Part shown: one piece after another, positions 37,217 through 45,241 of the stretch
Layout: each line of letters starts with the position of its first letter
Position numbering within the stretch: position 1 is the stretch's first letter
Assembly: GCF_000687935.1 (NCBI RefSeq)
Contig: NZ_JHZZ01000001.1
Coordinates: 3,048,001-3,112,000 of the forward strand
Length of the DNA: 64,000 nucleotides
DNA from: Polaribacter sp. Hel_I_88
GTDB taxonomy: Bacteria; Bacteroidota; Bacteroidia; Flavobacteriales; Flavobacteriaceae
Direction: 5' to 3'
Notes under the pieces: model-generated
The model's database searches: none
What the model saw: only the letters and a program-made list of their open reading frames with translations
Told to the model about the DNA's origin: nothing
Program-made: the position numbers and the translations under genes

Positions 37217-37257
37217 AAAACCCCGTTTTTTAGGCTTTTTGCCTATTTACGGGGTTT
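37217..37257. terminator. Composite hairpin in the right (promoter) end of the IS
   Basis: An outer stem AAACCCCGT / ACGGGGTTT encloses an inner stem TAGGC-AAAAA-GCCTA (minus sense). It sits just upstream of the transposase start and could block transcription entering the element from outside. Confidence 0.7.
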
Positions 37258-37326
37258 GGTTTATCTAAAATACAACTTATTTAACTGATAAACAAGTGTT
37301 TATTTAATTCTGAAAGTGCCAATATA

Positions 37327-37388
37327 AAATTTCTGAAAAAGAAATGTCACTGGAACTGACAGGTTTCTCTAGATACCTTTTCTTAATA
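37327..37388. repeat. Extragenic repeat at the IS insertion site (TGTCA-CTGGAAC-TGACA)
   Basis: This 60-bp gap segment holds AGAAATGTCA / TGACAGGTTTCT, an inverted repeat with a CTGGAAC loop, then TCTAGATACC. It resembles the widespread flavobacterial extragenic repeat with 'CTGTCAGTTCGAGTG...TATCGAGA' words (from memory). The IS lies immediately beside it. Confidence 0.5.
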
Positions 37389-37391
37389 CTT

Positions 37392-38165
37392 CTATTTCAT
37401 CTTCAAAAGAGGATGATTCAAACCATTCACTTCATTTTTAATTACTTCAAACTTTTCGATGTTTGCAAAAAGTTTTGATAAACTTTTAAAACCATAACTT
37501 CTAGGATCAAAACTAGGATCTATTTTACGGATGTTTAAACCCAAAGTAGAGATGTGTGCTTTTTCTTCTTCATCCGTAGAAATATCAAAAGCTTTCATGA
37601 CTGTTTTCCAATCGTCTTTTGAAAGTCTTAAATTTGGCGTAGCTTCCTTTGCTTTTTTAGTGGTTGGTTTTTTAGTAGTTTTTGATGTAGAAGTTGTTTT
37701 TTCTTCAGTTTCCTCATTTTCTTCAGATTCTTCTTTTAAGTTTTCTGTAAACGTAAAAACTTCGCAAGATTTTACAAAAGCAGTTGGCGTTTTTTTCTCT
37801 CCAATTCCCATAACAAACAAACCTTCTTCTCGAATTCTTTTAGCAAGACCAGTATAATCACTATCACTAGAAACAATACAAAAACCTTCTGTATTTTTAC
37901 CATGCAAAATATCCATGGCATCAATAATTAAAGCGCCATCTGTTGAGTTTTTACCAGTTGTGTAAGAAAATTTCTGAATGGGAGTAATAGAATGTTGGTT
38001 TATAATCGCTTTCCAACTATTCATTTGTTGCGATGTCCAATCGCCATAAATTCTTCTAATAGTTGCTTTTCCGTATTTAGAAACTTCATCAATAATTTCT
38101 TTAATGAGTTTTGGTTGAGCATTATCACCATCTATTAATACTGAAATATTGAATTTGTTTTCCAT
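37392..38165 (-). CDS. NYN domain protein with C-terminal OST-HTH/LOTUS-like domain
   Basis: 257 residues. The N-terminal NYN (PIN-like RNase) domain carries acidic residues in ISVLIDGDNAQPK (about 8-20), GALIIDAMDIL (about 76-86) and IVSSDSDYTGLAKRIREEG (about 96-114). A Glu/Thr/Lys linker (about 140-175) leads to a C-terminal domain (about 180-250) with RSYGFKSLSKLF, which is typical of OST-HTH. Such proteins are probably ribonucleases with an RNA-binding module. The gene stands alone. Confidence 0.88.
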   Translation of the reverse strand: MENKFNISVLIDGDNAQPKLIKEIIDEVSKYGKATIRRIYGDWTSQQMNSWKAIINQHSITPIQKFSYTTGKNSTDGALIIDAMDILHGKNTEGFCIVSSDSDYTGLAKRIREEGLFVMGIGEKKTPTAFVKSCEVFTFTENLKEESEENEETEEKTTSTSKTTKKPTTKKAKEATPNLRLSKDDWKTVMKAFDISTDEEEKAHISTLGLNIRKIDPSFDPRSYGFKSLSKLFANIEKFEVIKNEVNGLNHPLLKMK

Positions 38166-38349
38166 TTGATTATAAAGTTTTGAGTGTTTTTTTATGTTGA
38201 TTAAATGAGAATGATAGTTTTTTTTATGACCTAATTCCTGAAATTTTAAATGTGTTATTAAAAAGGAAAGTTAGCAAATTAAAACGACATATAATATTTG
38301 AGTTCGTATGTATAGTGAAGTGAAAATCAAATTTTTTTAGTTTCTGAAT

Positions 38350-39021
38350 TTAGTCAACTAAAACTTGATGTATGGCTCCTTCCATTTGTATTTCTGCCAT
38401 ATCTAACAACATTTTATGTTCTTTTGGTTTTAAAATAGAAAGTTCTGTACAAGATAAAATTACTGGGTTTTCTTCAGAATATTTATAAATTATTGAATGG
38501 TATTTTTTTATCAAATCATCAGTTTCAATTTCATCGTAAATTTGTTTTCGTACTTCATCAATAAAAACCATATCTTCTTCATTAGGTAAAATTACTTCAA
38601 TATTATTTGCTTTAAATTGATTTTTAATATAATCGGATTTCATACTAAATAGCGAACCAAATAGCACTACTTTTTTCCATTTGTTCTCTTTAATTTTTTT
38701 AATACTTAGATGAACAGGATGAATAATGTTTTGAGAAATAGTCAATCGATCAATGGTTTTGTGAAGCGTAATATTTGGTACTAGTAAAGAATCAACTTTT
38801 AAACTATTTATTTGATTTGTGTATTGAGAAACTGCATTATCTAACTTTTCTGAAACATAAGGTAACAGTGAATTTATGGTATTAAAATCTGCATTTAAAA
38901 GTAAAAACGGACACGTACTAAAACCGCCTTTTTCTCTATTGTAAATCTTGTTTAGGTTCTTTAAATAAAAGGAAGTTGTTCTACTACCAAGTCCTAATAT
39001 TGCAAGTTTATTTTTTATCAT
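38350..39021 (-). CDS. Asp/Glu racemase-like protein in the egtBD operon
   Basis: 223 residues. It resembles the Asp/Glu/hydantoin racemase superfamily: N-terminal LAILGLGSRTTSFYL, a central VPNITLHK (81-88) where the first catalytic Cys is expected, and LSCTELSIL (189-197) with the second catalytic Cys (Cys191) present. The first position is Pro82/Thr85 rather than Cys, so the usual two-cysteine pair is not complete; some broad-range racemases use Cys/Thr. It starts 1 bp after egtD. No ergothioneine pathway known to me needs a racemase, so its role is open. Confidence 0.8.
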   Translation of the reverse strand: MIKNKLAILGLGSRTTSFYLKNLNKIYNREKGGFSTCPFLLLNADFNTINSLLPYVSEKLDNAVSQYTNQINSLKVDSLLVPNITLHKTIDRLTISQNIIHPVHLSIKKIKENKWKKVVLFGSLFSMKSDYIKNQFKANNIEVILPNEEDMVFIDEVRKQIYDEIETDDLIKKYHSIIYKYSEENPVILSCTELSILKPKEHKMLLDMAEIQMEGAIHQVLVD

Positions 39022-39022
39022 A

Positions 39023-39970
39023 TTAGTTTCTATTTAAAACATAATCAGCAAAATAAGCTTTGCTATCCAAAATTTTAGTTTTTAAACTAAAATCGGTCTT
39101 TGAAATAATTTTTTTTATCAAATCATCATTATATTTTCTTGAAATTTCAGTGTGAATTTTTTCTCCTTTTTTAAAGTGATATTTTTTACCAATGGCTTTA
39201 ATTTCTACTGATTGATCTGCTGTACTCATTATAAAGCTCTTTGCAATGCCTTCTTCCTCATTATATTCTGGGTGATGTTTAAATTGGTTGATATTAAAAT
39301 TAGCTTCTAATTCCTTGTTAATTCTATCAAGTAAGTTCATGTTGAATTTTGCAGTAATTCCTTGACTATCATTATAAGCTGGCCCCACAATTTCTTCCGA
39401 TTTTATCAAGTCTACACCTAACAATAACTTATCTCCTGAATTAAGATTATCACCTAAATTGTAAATAAATTTTGAGGCTAATTCATCATTCATATTTCCT
39501 ATATTGGAGCCTAAAAACAAAATTATTTTAGGATTTTTACTCGTTTTTAAGGTGTCTAAAACTTTAAAATAATCTCCTTGTAGTGTTTTTATGGATAATT
39601 TGGGAATTTCACTTTTTAAATTTTCTTTTAAAAGTGATAAAGCATTCGAAGAAATATCGATAGGGAAATAGTCAAAATTGTAGTTTTCATTAACTAAAAC
39701 TTTTAGTAATTCCTTGGTTTTTAAGCCATCACCAGCTCCTAATTCAATTAACTCAAAATAAGAATCTTTTTGAATATCAAACGAATTGATTAACTCGTGG
39801 GTTTTGTTTTTAAAAATATCAAACTCACATCTTGTTAAATAATATTCAGGTGAATTCATGATCTTAACAAAAAGTGCGTCTCCTATTTTATCATAAAAAT
39901 ATTTTGAGGGTAATTTTTTAGGTGTTGAATCTAAACCTTGCTGAACTTCTTTCTTAAATATATTGTTCAT
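39023..39970 (-). CDS. egtD: L-histidine N(alpha)-methyltransferase (EgtD)
   Basis: 315 residues, the usual EgtD length. It is a SAM-dependent trimethylase of histidine, giving hercynine. The family N-terminus (GLDSTPKKLPSKYFYDKIGD...PEYYLTRCEFDIF) is clear, then the SAM motif IELGAGDGLKT (about 74-84), PIDISSNAL (about 102-110), LGSNIGNM (about 147-154) and a C-terminal EISRKYND region. It lies 1 bp after egtB. Confidence 0.94.
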   Translation of the reverse strand: MNNIFKKEVQQGLDSTPKKLPSKYFYDKIGDALFVKIMNSPEYYLTRCEFDIFKNKTHELINSFDIQKDSYFELIELGAGDGLKTKELLKVLVNENYNFDYFPIDISSNALSLLKENLKSEIPKLSIKTLQGDYFKVLDTLKTSKNPKIILFLGSNIGNMNDELASKFIYNLGDNLNSGDKLLLGVDLIKSEEIVGPAYNDSQGITAKFNMNLLDRINKELEANFNINQFKHHPEYNEEEGIAKSFIMSTADQSVEIKAIGKKYHFKKGEKIHTEISRKYNDDLIKKIISKTDFSLKTKILDSKAYFADYVLNRN

Positions 39971-39971
39971 A

Positions 39972-41120
39972 TTATTTTACTAATCTTAAACCTGTAAATT
40001 GCCACCTATCAGAAGTGTGAAAAAAGTTACGATACGTGTTTCTACTATGATTTTTAGAAGTTGCTACAGAAGCACCTCTTAAAACCATTTTATTGCTCAT
40101 AAATTTGCCATTATATTCGCCAACAGCGCCATTTTCTTTTTCGAATCTTGGATATGCCAAATAAGCACTGTTTGTCCATTCCCAACGTTTTCCCCAATCT
40201 AAATTGTTGGAAGCAATTTCCCATTCAAATTCGGTTGGCAAACGCATTCCTTTCCATTCTGCAAAAGCACTAGCTTCATAATAATTAATGTGACAAAGTA
40301 TTGCATTTTCATCTACTTTTTGCATTCCTGCAAGCGTGTAATAATGCCATTTGTTATTCATTTTATGCCAATATAAAGGCGAATTAATTTGTTCATTATT
40401 TACCCAACTCCAACCTTCATCTAACCAAAGATTAAAATCTGAATAGCCACCAGCATTCATAAACTCTATATATTCTCCATTAGTTATGAAGTAATTATTT
40501 ATTTCAAAATCATCAACATAAACTTTATGAACTCCTAATTCATTATCGTAACAAAAATCGGTTCCTTGATAGCCAATATCATAAACTCCAGCTTTTATTT
40601 TTATACATTTTGAGTCTGTATTGCTGTCTTTTACTAGATTATAAGCTGCATCTAAACTTGGAAAAATAGGGTTGTGTCCCAGCATATATTTCACATCTGT
40701 AATTAATAATTCTTGATGTTGTTGCTCATGATTTAAACCAAGTGTAATTAAATCTGTCACTTTTTTATCAGAAATATCCTTTAAATATTCCTGCATTTTA
40801 GCATCTACGTATTTTCTATAATCTAAAATCTTACTAGTACTGGGTCTTGACATATTACCTCTGTTGTTTTGTAAAATTCTTTCACCAACAGTATTATAAT
40901 AGCTATTAAAAAGATAGTTGAAGTTTTTATCGAACTCGTGGTAATTTTTTGCATGATTTTTTAAAATAAAAGTTTCAAAAAACCAAGTTGTATGTGCCAA
41001 ATGCCATTTTGCAGGACTTGCAAAATCAACCACCTGAACTGCATAATCTTCTATTTCTAAAAGACTGCAAAACTCAATAGTTTTTTGTCTTATTAGCTGA
41101 TATTTATGTAATAAGCTCAT
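39972..41120 (-). CDS. egtB: Ergothioneine sulfoxide synthase EgtB
   Basis: 382 residues. An N-terminal DinB-type helical domain with the iron ligands His43 (WHLAHTTWFFE) and His131/His135 in HEQQHQE is followed by an FGE-sulfatase-like domain (from about 165) with WEWTNSAYLAYPRF and the C-terminal YRNFFHTSDRWQFTGLRL. EgtB joins hercynine to cysteine or gamma-glutamylcysteine by an O2-dependent C-S bond. No egtA/egtC/egtE homologue is nearby, so a cysteine-using route or remote genes are needed. It is first in a three-gene operon. Confidence 0.93.
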   Translation of the reverse strand: MSLLHKYQLIRQKTIEFCSLLEIEDYAVQVVDFASPAKWHLAHTTWFFETFILKNHAKNYHEFDKNFNYLFNSYYNTVGERILQNNRGNMSRPSTSKILDYRKYVDAKMQEYLKDISDKKVTDLITLGLNHEQQHQELLITDVKYMLGHNPIFPSLDAAYNLVKDSNTDSKCIKIKAGVYDIGYQGTDFCYDNELGVHKVYVDDFEINNYFITNGEYIEFMNAGGYSDFNLWLDEGWSWVNNEQINSPLYWHKMNNKWHYYTLAGMQKVDENAILCHINYYEASAFAEWKGMRLPTEFEWEIASNNLDWGKRWEWTNSAYLAYPRFEKENGAVGEYNGKFMSNKMVLRGASVATSKNHSRNTYRNFFHTSDRWQFTGLRLVK

Positions 41121-41510
41121 TTATTTTTTGTTTAAAATGCTCTTTATTTATAGAGCTTGATTTTTTTGTGTTGTTTAAAACAAATAATTAGACTAATATA
41201 ATAATTAAAGATTTAAAAGTTAAAATTCTTATTGAATGCGTTACAATTAAATCTGAATCAGCAAATATTAAAAGTTATGTTTAAAAATACTTTTATTAAA
41301 ATGGAAGCACTTATAAAATGAAAACATGTAAGTCCCTCTTAAATACTTAAGAGTTAAATTTTACTATTATGTTTCAGAAAATTATTTTTTTTAAGTTTTA
41401 CACAAAAAAAAAGTAAGCCTCGTTTTTAAAATAAAAACGACGACTTACCAAGTAAACTAATAAAACCAAGTATTAGTAAGAATATGAGAAGTTAGCTTTC
41501 TCATAAATTT
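41121..41510. other. Intergenic region upstream of egtB
   Basis: No ORF that looks coding. A GCTCT-N8-AGAGC hairpin (about 41141-41158) lies about 20 bp before the egtB ATG on minus and could be a leader structure. The rest is AT-rich leader DNA; the terminator of the next gene (41403-41448) is on its right side. No exact TAnnTTTG box was found. Confidence 0.4.
41403..41448 (-). terminator. Terminator of the frameshifted NTF2-like gene
   Basis: On minus: GTAAG-TCGT-CGTTTTTA-TTT-TAAAAACG-AGG-CTTAC followed by nine to ten T. It is 62 bp after the extended stop at 41511. Confidence 0.88.
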
Positions 41511-42036
41511 TTATTCTTTGCTATCTTTATGATCGAAACTTAAAACGCGTTTTAATTTCCATTTATTGTTATCTAAAATCCAAAGATGTGTAAATTGTGC
41601 AGTGCCTGTTTTGCGAATTTTTATTATTTTCTTTAACGTAAAAATCGTGTTTGCCATTTTGAATTGCACCATAAACTTTTCCATTGTTTTTAAGTTGATG
41701 CACTTCTAAAGAGTTTTCAACTAACTTTCTTGTAAAAGTTCCAGGGTTTGTACAAATGTTGTTTTTAACAGCATTTATAAACTCTTCTCTATTTTGAACA
41801 CCAACAATATCATGATAAAACTCAATATCTTCAGCGATAATCAGTTCTAATTTATCAACCTCACAATTGTTAAAAGCTCTATCAAAAATAATACTGTCAT
41901 TCGCTTTTAATACTTTATAAATTTCAGAATTTTTATCAACTTGTGCAGTGCTTATCAAACTAAAAAGAAATACACTTATAGCAATTACTAATTTGTAAAA
42001 AGCAGATTCTTTAAAGGATGCTAAAAGTGAATTCAT
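41511..42036 (-). pseudogene. Secreted NTF2-like (DUF4440-type) protein, frameshifted near its C-terminus
   Basis: The protein starts with a signal peptide (LVIAISVFLFSLISTAQ about 16-32) and an NTF2-like domain (NCEVDKLELIIAEDIEFYHD, NGKHDFYVKEN). The uninterrupted ORF ends at 41569 (155 codons), with an unlikely tail after residue ~134. If one T of the T5 run at 41618-41622 is dropped, the reading continues as IRKTGTAQFTHLWILDNNKW to a stop at 41511, which is the usual DUF4440 C-terminus. So a one-base insertion (true mutation, phase-variable tract or sequencing error) has shifted the frame. Intact length would be about 174 residues. Confidence 0.8.
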
Positions 42037-42148
42037 AATTAATTGTTTTTAAGATCTGTTAAAAGTAAGATGAGTTAAAGAAATCTTGAGGCTTTTATAA
42101 AACCTCAAGAAATCTAATTTTGGTTGATTGATCTAATTAATTCTATTT

Positions 42149-42874
42149 TTATTTAGCAGAAATACTTCCACCAGAAGTTGATGTCTTTTTTACCTTTTTT
42201 GGGTTTCCTTTAAAATCGATATCTCCACCACTTGTAGCAACTGCATCTATATTTTCTGAAGCATAAATGTTAATATCTGCACCACTTGTAACCTTAACAG
42301 TCGCATTTTTACTCTCTAAGTCATATCCGTTAATAGAAGCACCACTTGTTGCAGTAGCTGTGTGATTGTTTGCAATTCCTGAAATTTTAATCCCAGCACC
42401 ACTTGTAGCTGCAGTGCTTACAGAATCAGCATCTAAAGAAAGTCTAATATCTGCACCACTTGTAGCAATAACAGCCATCATTTCTGTTTTTATCATTTCT
42501 TCAGCATACACATCTGCACCACTTGTAGCAGTAATTGCGTCTAAATTTGTTACAGTAACATGAATCTTTTTAGCTTCTGCTCTCCAGATATTCTTTTCCG
42601 AATAAATTTTTAAAACACCTTCGTTAATTTCTGTAAAAATAATATCGTGCAGATTTTCATCAGCTTCTACAATAATTTCATTTTTAGAACCTTGAGTTAT
42701 GTACAAATCTAAACCTGTGCTAATGGTTATTTTTGTAAAATCTGCTTTAGCACTTCTGTTTTCTGTAATTACATTTTTATTTCCGTTAACGCTATTAAAC
42801 ATATTTGCGTTACAAGAACTTAAAATTGTTGCTAAAAATAGTACTGAAAAAAATGTTTTGATTGATGTTTTCAT
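42149..42874 (-). CDS. Lipoprotein with DUF2807 (GIN) beta-helix domain
   Basis: 241 residues from the ATG at 42874 (the ATG at 42901 would place nine extra residues before the signal). Lipobox FLATILSSC. The mature part is a right-handed beta-solenoid of the head-GIN/DUF2807 type, with about seven TSGA/TSGG turn motifs spaced 15-25 residues apart (TSGADVYAEE, TSGADIRLS, TSGAGIKIS, TSGASINGY, TSGADINIY, TSGGDIDF, TSGGSISAK). It sits downstream of the PspC gene, a common pairing. Likely an envelope-stress-related outer protein; function unproven. Confidence 0.88.
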   Translation of the reverse strand: MKTSIKTFFSVLFLATILSSCNANMFNSVNGNKNVITENRSAKADFTKITISTGLDLYITQGSKNEIIVEADENLHDIIFTEINEGVLKIYSEKNIWRAEAKKIHVTVTNLDAITATSGADVYAEEMIKTEMMAVIATSGADIRLSLDADSVSTAATSGAGIKISGIANNHTATATSGASINGYDLESKNATVKVTSGADINIYASENIDAVATSGGDIDFKGNPKKVKKTSTSGGSISAK

Positions 42875-42980
42875 AATGGTTGTTTTTGTATTATACTTCA
42901 AAGTTCTTTAAATAGACGTTTAAAAAGAAAGTTTGGTTGCCCAACTGTTGTTTTTTTGTACTGAATTGTATAAAAACAAC

Positions 42981-44669
42981 TTAGTCTTCTTTTTCAGGTT
43001 CAGTTTCTTGTTTAATTTCAATGACTTTTTCATCATCTTTAACTTCACAATCTGTGCATGTTAAGTTTTTAGATGTCATTTTAAAGTGATGATCTACCAT
43101 TTCTTTATCATAAATATCCTCTTCATTATCAATGTTTGATAAAAAGTATTTTGTGGTTACATCAAAATAAACAAATACATTTTCTGGTATGTAAAAGATT
43201 AGGTTTACTTCTTCATCTTTCCAGATATTTTTAAAATCAGATAAAAAGTAAGCATCTAAAATAATAGTATTATCTACAATTTTAAATTTGTATCTAATTT
43301 TTTCTGAATTTAAACTTGCGCTACTTTTACTTTTTCCTTTTGATTCTTTTTGAACAATTAAGTAACTTTCATCAGAAGAACTTTTTCTAACATCAACTCT
43401 TATATTATTCGTATACACCATTTTTTCGCCATCAATTTCTACTTCTTCTTTTCGAGAACTTCTTCTTAAAGTGGGTTTGAAATAAATAGTATCATCATTT
43501 ACCATTTTAATTTGTAAAGTATCATTGGCAATAAGGTTCAAAGAATTTTTTGTTGATGATTGCCCATAATTTGCATGCGATGTTCCAAAATCTAATCCCG
43601 TAAAAATTAGTGCTAAAAGAGAAACAATCCAAATACCTAATAATGATAATGATGCAGGTTTGCTTAACTTTTGTACGTTGCTAGATAAAATTCTTAATCC
43701 TAAAATAAATAAGATTAAAAACGGAATTCCAATTAAAAATAGTCCTGCTAAAGTAAGCAGCCAAACAGGTAATTTAGCTTCGTAAAAGAAAGGTGGATAC
43801 TCCAAACCATCTACATTTAACCACTCTAAACTTCCGATAGAAAACCCTCCAATAATTAGAGATAAAATAACAGCAGCAGAAACAAAAATTATAATGATAC
43901 CAATAAACTTGCCAATTACTTTAAAAATAGCGAGTATAATTTTACCAATTGTATCTACAAAATCGCTTGCTCCGTTATTTTTTTTTGTCTTTGCTGAAAA
44001 CGTTTTATTCATTTTATCAGAAAATTCATTTGCACCATCTTTTATTTTTTCGGATGCTTTGTTGGCAAATACAGTAACGTTTTCTGACATATTATTAAAC
44101 TCTTCACGAATCTTTTTTTCGATGTTATCGATGTTTACAGGTTCGCCTTCCATTTGTAATTTTTCTGCGGTTGTTTTTGCTTCTGGCAACAAAATCCAAA
44201 GTATAATGTAGGCTAAAGGAGAAAAACCAGAGGCAAATAAAACTATAAATAAAATACGTATCCAAATAACATCAATATTAAAATAATGCCCAATACCAGA
44301 ACAAACACCACCCAAAAATTTGTCATCTCCATCTCTAAATAATTTTCTGCTAGAAGCTGTATTTCTTTGATAAGAATAACTAGCATCGCTATAAGCCTCT
44401 TCAGCATCTGCATAATCTTCTGGTTGCCCCATTATCTTAATAATATCATCAATATCACCTTCGTTAACAACCTGTCTTACATCCGTTATTTTTTCTGATA
44501 AAAGCTCGCTAATTCGTGCTTCAATATCTGCAATAATTTCATTTTTTCCTTGAGGATCGTCGCTCAAAGATCTAGAAATAGATTCTAAATATCTTCTTAA
44601 TTTCTGATAGGCAACTTCATCTATATGAAAGAAAAATCCGCCTAAATTTATGTTGATAGTCTTATTCAT
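42981..44669 (-). CDS. PspC-domain membrane protein
   Basis: 562 residues. An N-terminal cytoplasmic region (HIDEVAYQKLRRYLESI...) is followed by a PspC domain (about 108-163: KLFRDGDDKFLGGVCSGIGHYF then two helices ending LWILLPE), a long Lys-rich linker, four further helices (about 235-350), and a C-terminal extracytoplasmic beta domain (about 375-562). Fusions of PspC with such C-terminal domains are typical of Bacteroidota. Its start overlaps the PadR gene's 3' end by 8 bp, so the two are coupled. Confidence 0.9.
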   Translation of the reverse strand: MNKTININLGGFFFHIDEVAYQKLRRYLESISRSLSDDPQGKNEIIADIEARISELLSEKITDVRQVVNEGDIDDIIKIMGQPEDYADAEEAYSDASYSYQRNTASSRKLFRDGDDKFLGGVCSGIGHYFNIDVIWIRILFIVLFASGFSPLAYIILWILLPEAKTTAEKLQMEGEPVNIDNIEKKIREEFNNMSENVTVFANKASEKIKDGANEFSDKMNKTFSAKTKKNNGASDFVDTIGKIILAIFKVIGKFIGIIIIFVSAAVILSLIIGGFSIGSLEWLNVDGLEYPPFFYEAKLPVWLLTLAGLFLIGIPFLILFILGLRILSSNVQKLSKPASLSLLGIWIVSLLALIFTGLDFGTSHANYGQSSTKNSLNLIANDTLQIKMVNDDTIYFKPTLRRSSRKEEVEIDGEKMVYTNNIRVDVRKSSSDESYLIVQKESKGKSKSSASLNSEKIRYKFKIVDNTIILDAYFLSDFKNIWKDEEVNLIFYIPENVFVYFDVTTKYFLSNIDNEEDIYDKEMVDHHFKMTSKNLTCTDCEVKDDEKVIEIKQETEPEKED

Positions 44670-45006
44670 TGGTAGTTGGTTTTTTGCTAGTTACTTGACT
44701 TACTGAGTTGATTAAATTGTTCCATGTTTTGTTTAATTCCTTTAAAAACATGCCTCCATTTTCTGTTAAAACATAATATTTTCTTGGAGGTCCAGAAGTG
44801 GATTCTTCCCATCTATAGGTAAGCAAACCTGCATTTTTGAGTCGTGTTAAAAGTGGATAAATGGTTCCTTCAACCACAATCATTTCAGCTTCTTTTAGTG
44901 TTTCGAGTATTTCAGAAGTGTAAGCATCTCCATTTTTTAAGATGGATAAAATACAGAATTCCAAAACACCTTTACGCATTTGTGCTTTTGTGTTTTCAAT
45001 CTTCAT
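44662..45006 (-). CDS. PadR family transcriptional regulator
   Basis: 114 residues. A winged-helix PadR domain with KGVLEFCILSILKNGDAYTSEILE (about 12-35), VVEGTIYPLLTRLKNAGLL (about 44-62) and the wing SGPPRKYYVLTENG (about 71-84). PadR proteins usually repress the genes they accompany; here it precedes and overlaps the PspC gene, so it likely controls this module, perhaps including itself. Confidence 0.92.
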   Translation of the reverse strand: MKIENTKAQMRKGVLEFCILSILKNGDAYTSEILETLKEAEMIVVEGTIYPLLTRLKNAGLLTYRWEESTSGPPRKYYVLTENGGMFLKELNKTWNNLINSVSQVTSKKPTTNE

Positions 45007-45241
45007 ATATATAATGTGTTAAGAAGCCCATCCTAACCTTCCCATTTCGTCTAAGCTCAATGCAGGCGAAAGGAAGGAACTGTTGTGTGAGCATTTTATT
45101 CGTTAAAATCATATTTTAATTTTTACGCTGAACTTGTTTCAGCTTTTTTCTGTTTTCAATCATTTTCCTCCTTTTGGAGGGATTAAGGGAGGCCTTTCCG
45201 TTTTCAATCTGTTCCCCTCTTTTGGAGGGGCTAGGGGAGGC
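45007..45241. repeat. Intergenic block of three extragenic repeat types
   Basis: This 235-bp gap is mostly repeats: AAGCCCATCCTAACCTTCCC at 45024-45043 (complement of 19154-19173), a GCTCAATGCAGGC fragment near 45054-45067, a GCTGAA-CTTG-TTTCAGC hairpin with T-run (about 45130-45152), and two copies of CCTCCTTTTGGAGGG...AGGGAGGC (about 45168-45199 and 45213-45243). The last copy runs into the stop codon of the DUF4870 gene. Confidence 0.65.

Larger units (their letters stand above)
35689..37320 (-). mobile_element. Complete IS1182/IS5-superfamily insertion sequence (1632 bp)
   Basis: The ends are perfect 13-bp inverted repeats, GGCACTTTCAGAA at 35689-35701 and its complement at 37308-37320. 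They are flanked by AATATA at 35683-35688 and 37321-37326, a 6-bp direct repeat consistent with a target duplication. Inside is a single intact transposase gene and a hairpin at each end (35729-35770 and 37217-37257). It is inserted between the DUF2721 and NYN genes, right beside an extragenic repeat. The intact ends, duplication and ORF suggest a recent insertion. Confidence 0.93.

Noticed and set aside
38350..39021. MurI (glutamate racemase) for peptidoglycan
   Set aside because: The catalytic Cys pair is incomplete and it sits in an egt operon; MurI normally keeps both Cys.
39972..41120. OvoA (ovothiol synthase) or SenA instead of EgtB
   Set aside because: OvoA is usually fused to a methyltransferase, here egtD is separate; SenA neighbours (senB, senC) are absent. 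EgtB motifs match best.
41141..41158. Riboswitch upstream of egtB
   Set aside because: Only a single short hairpin is visible; no conserved riboswitch core could be recognised.
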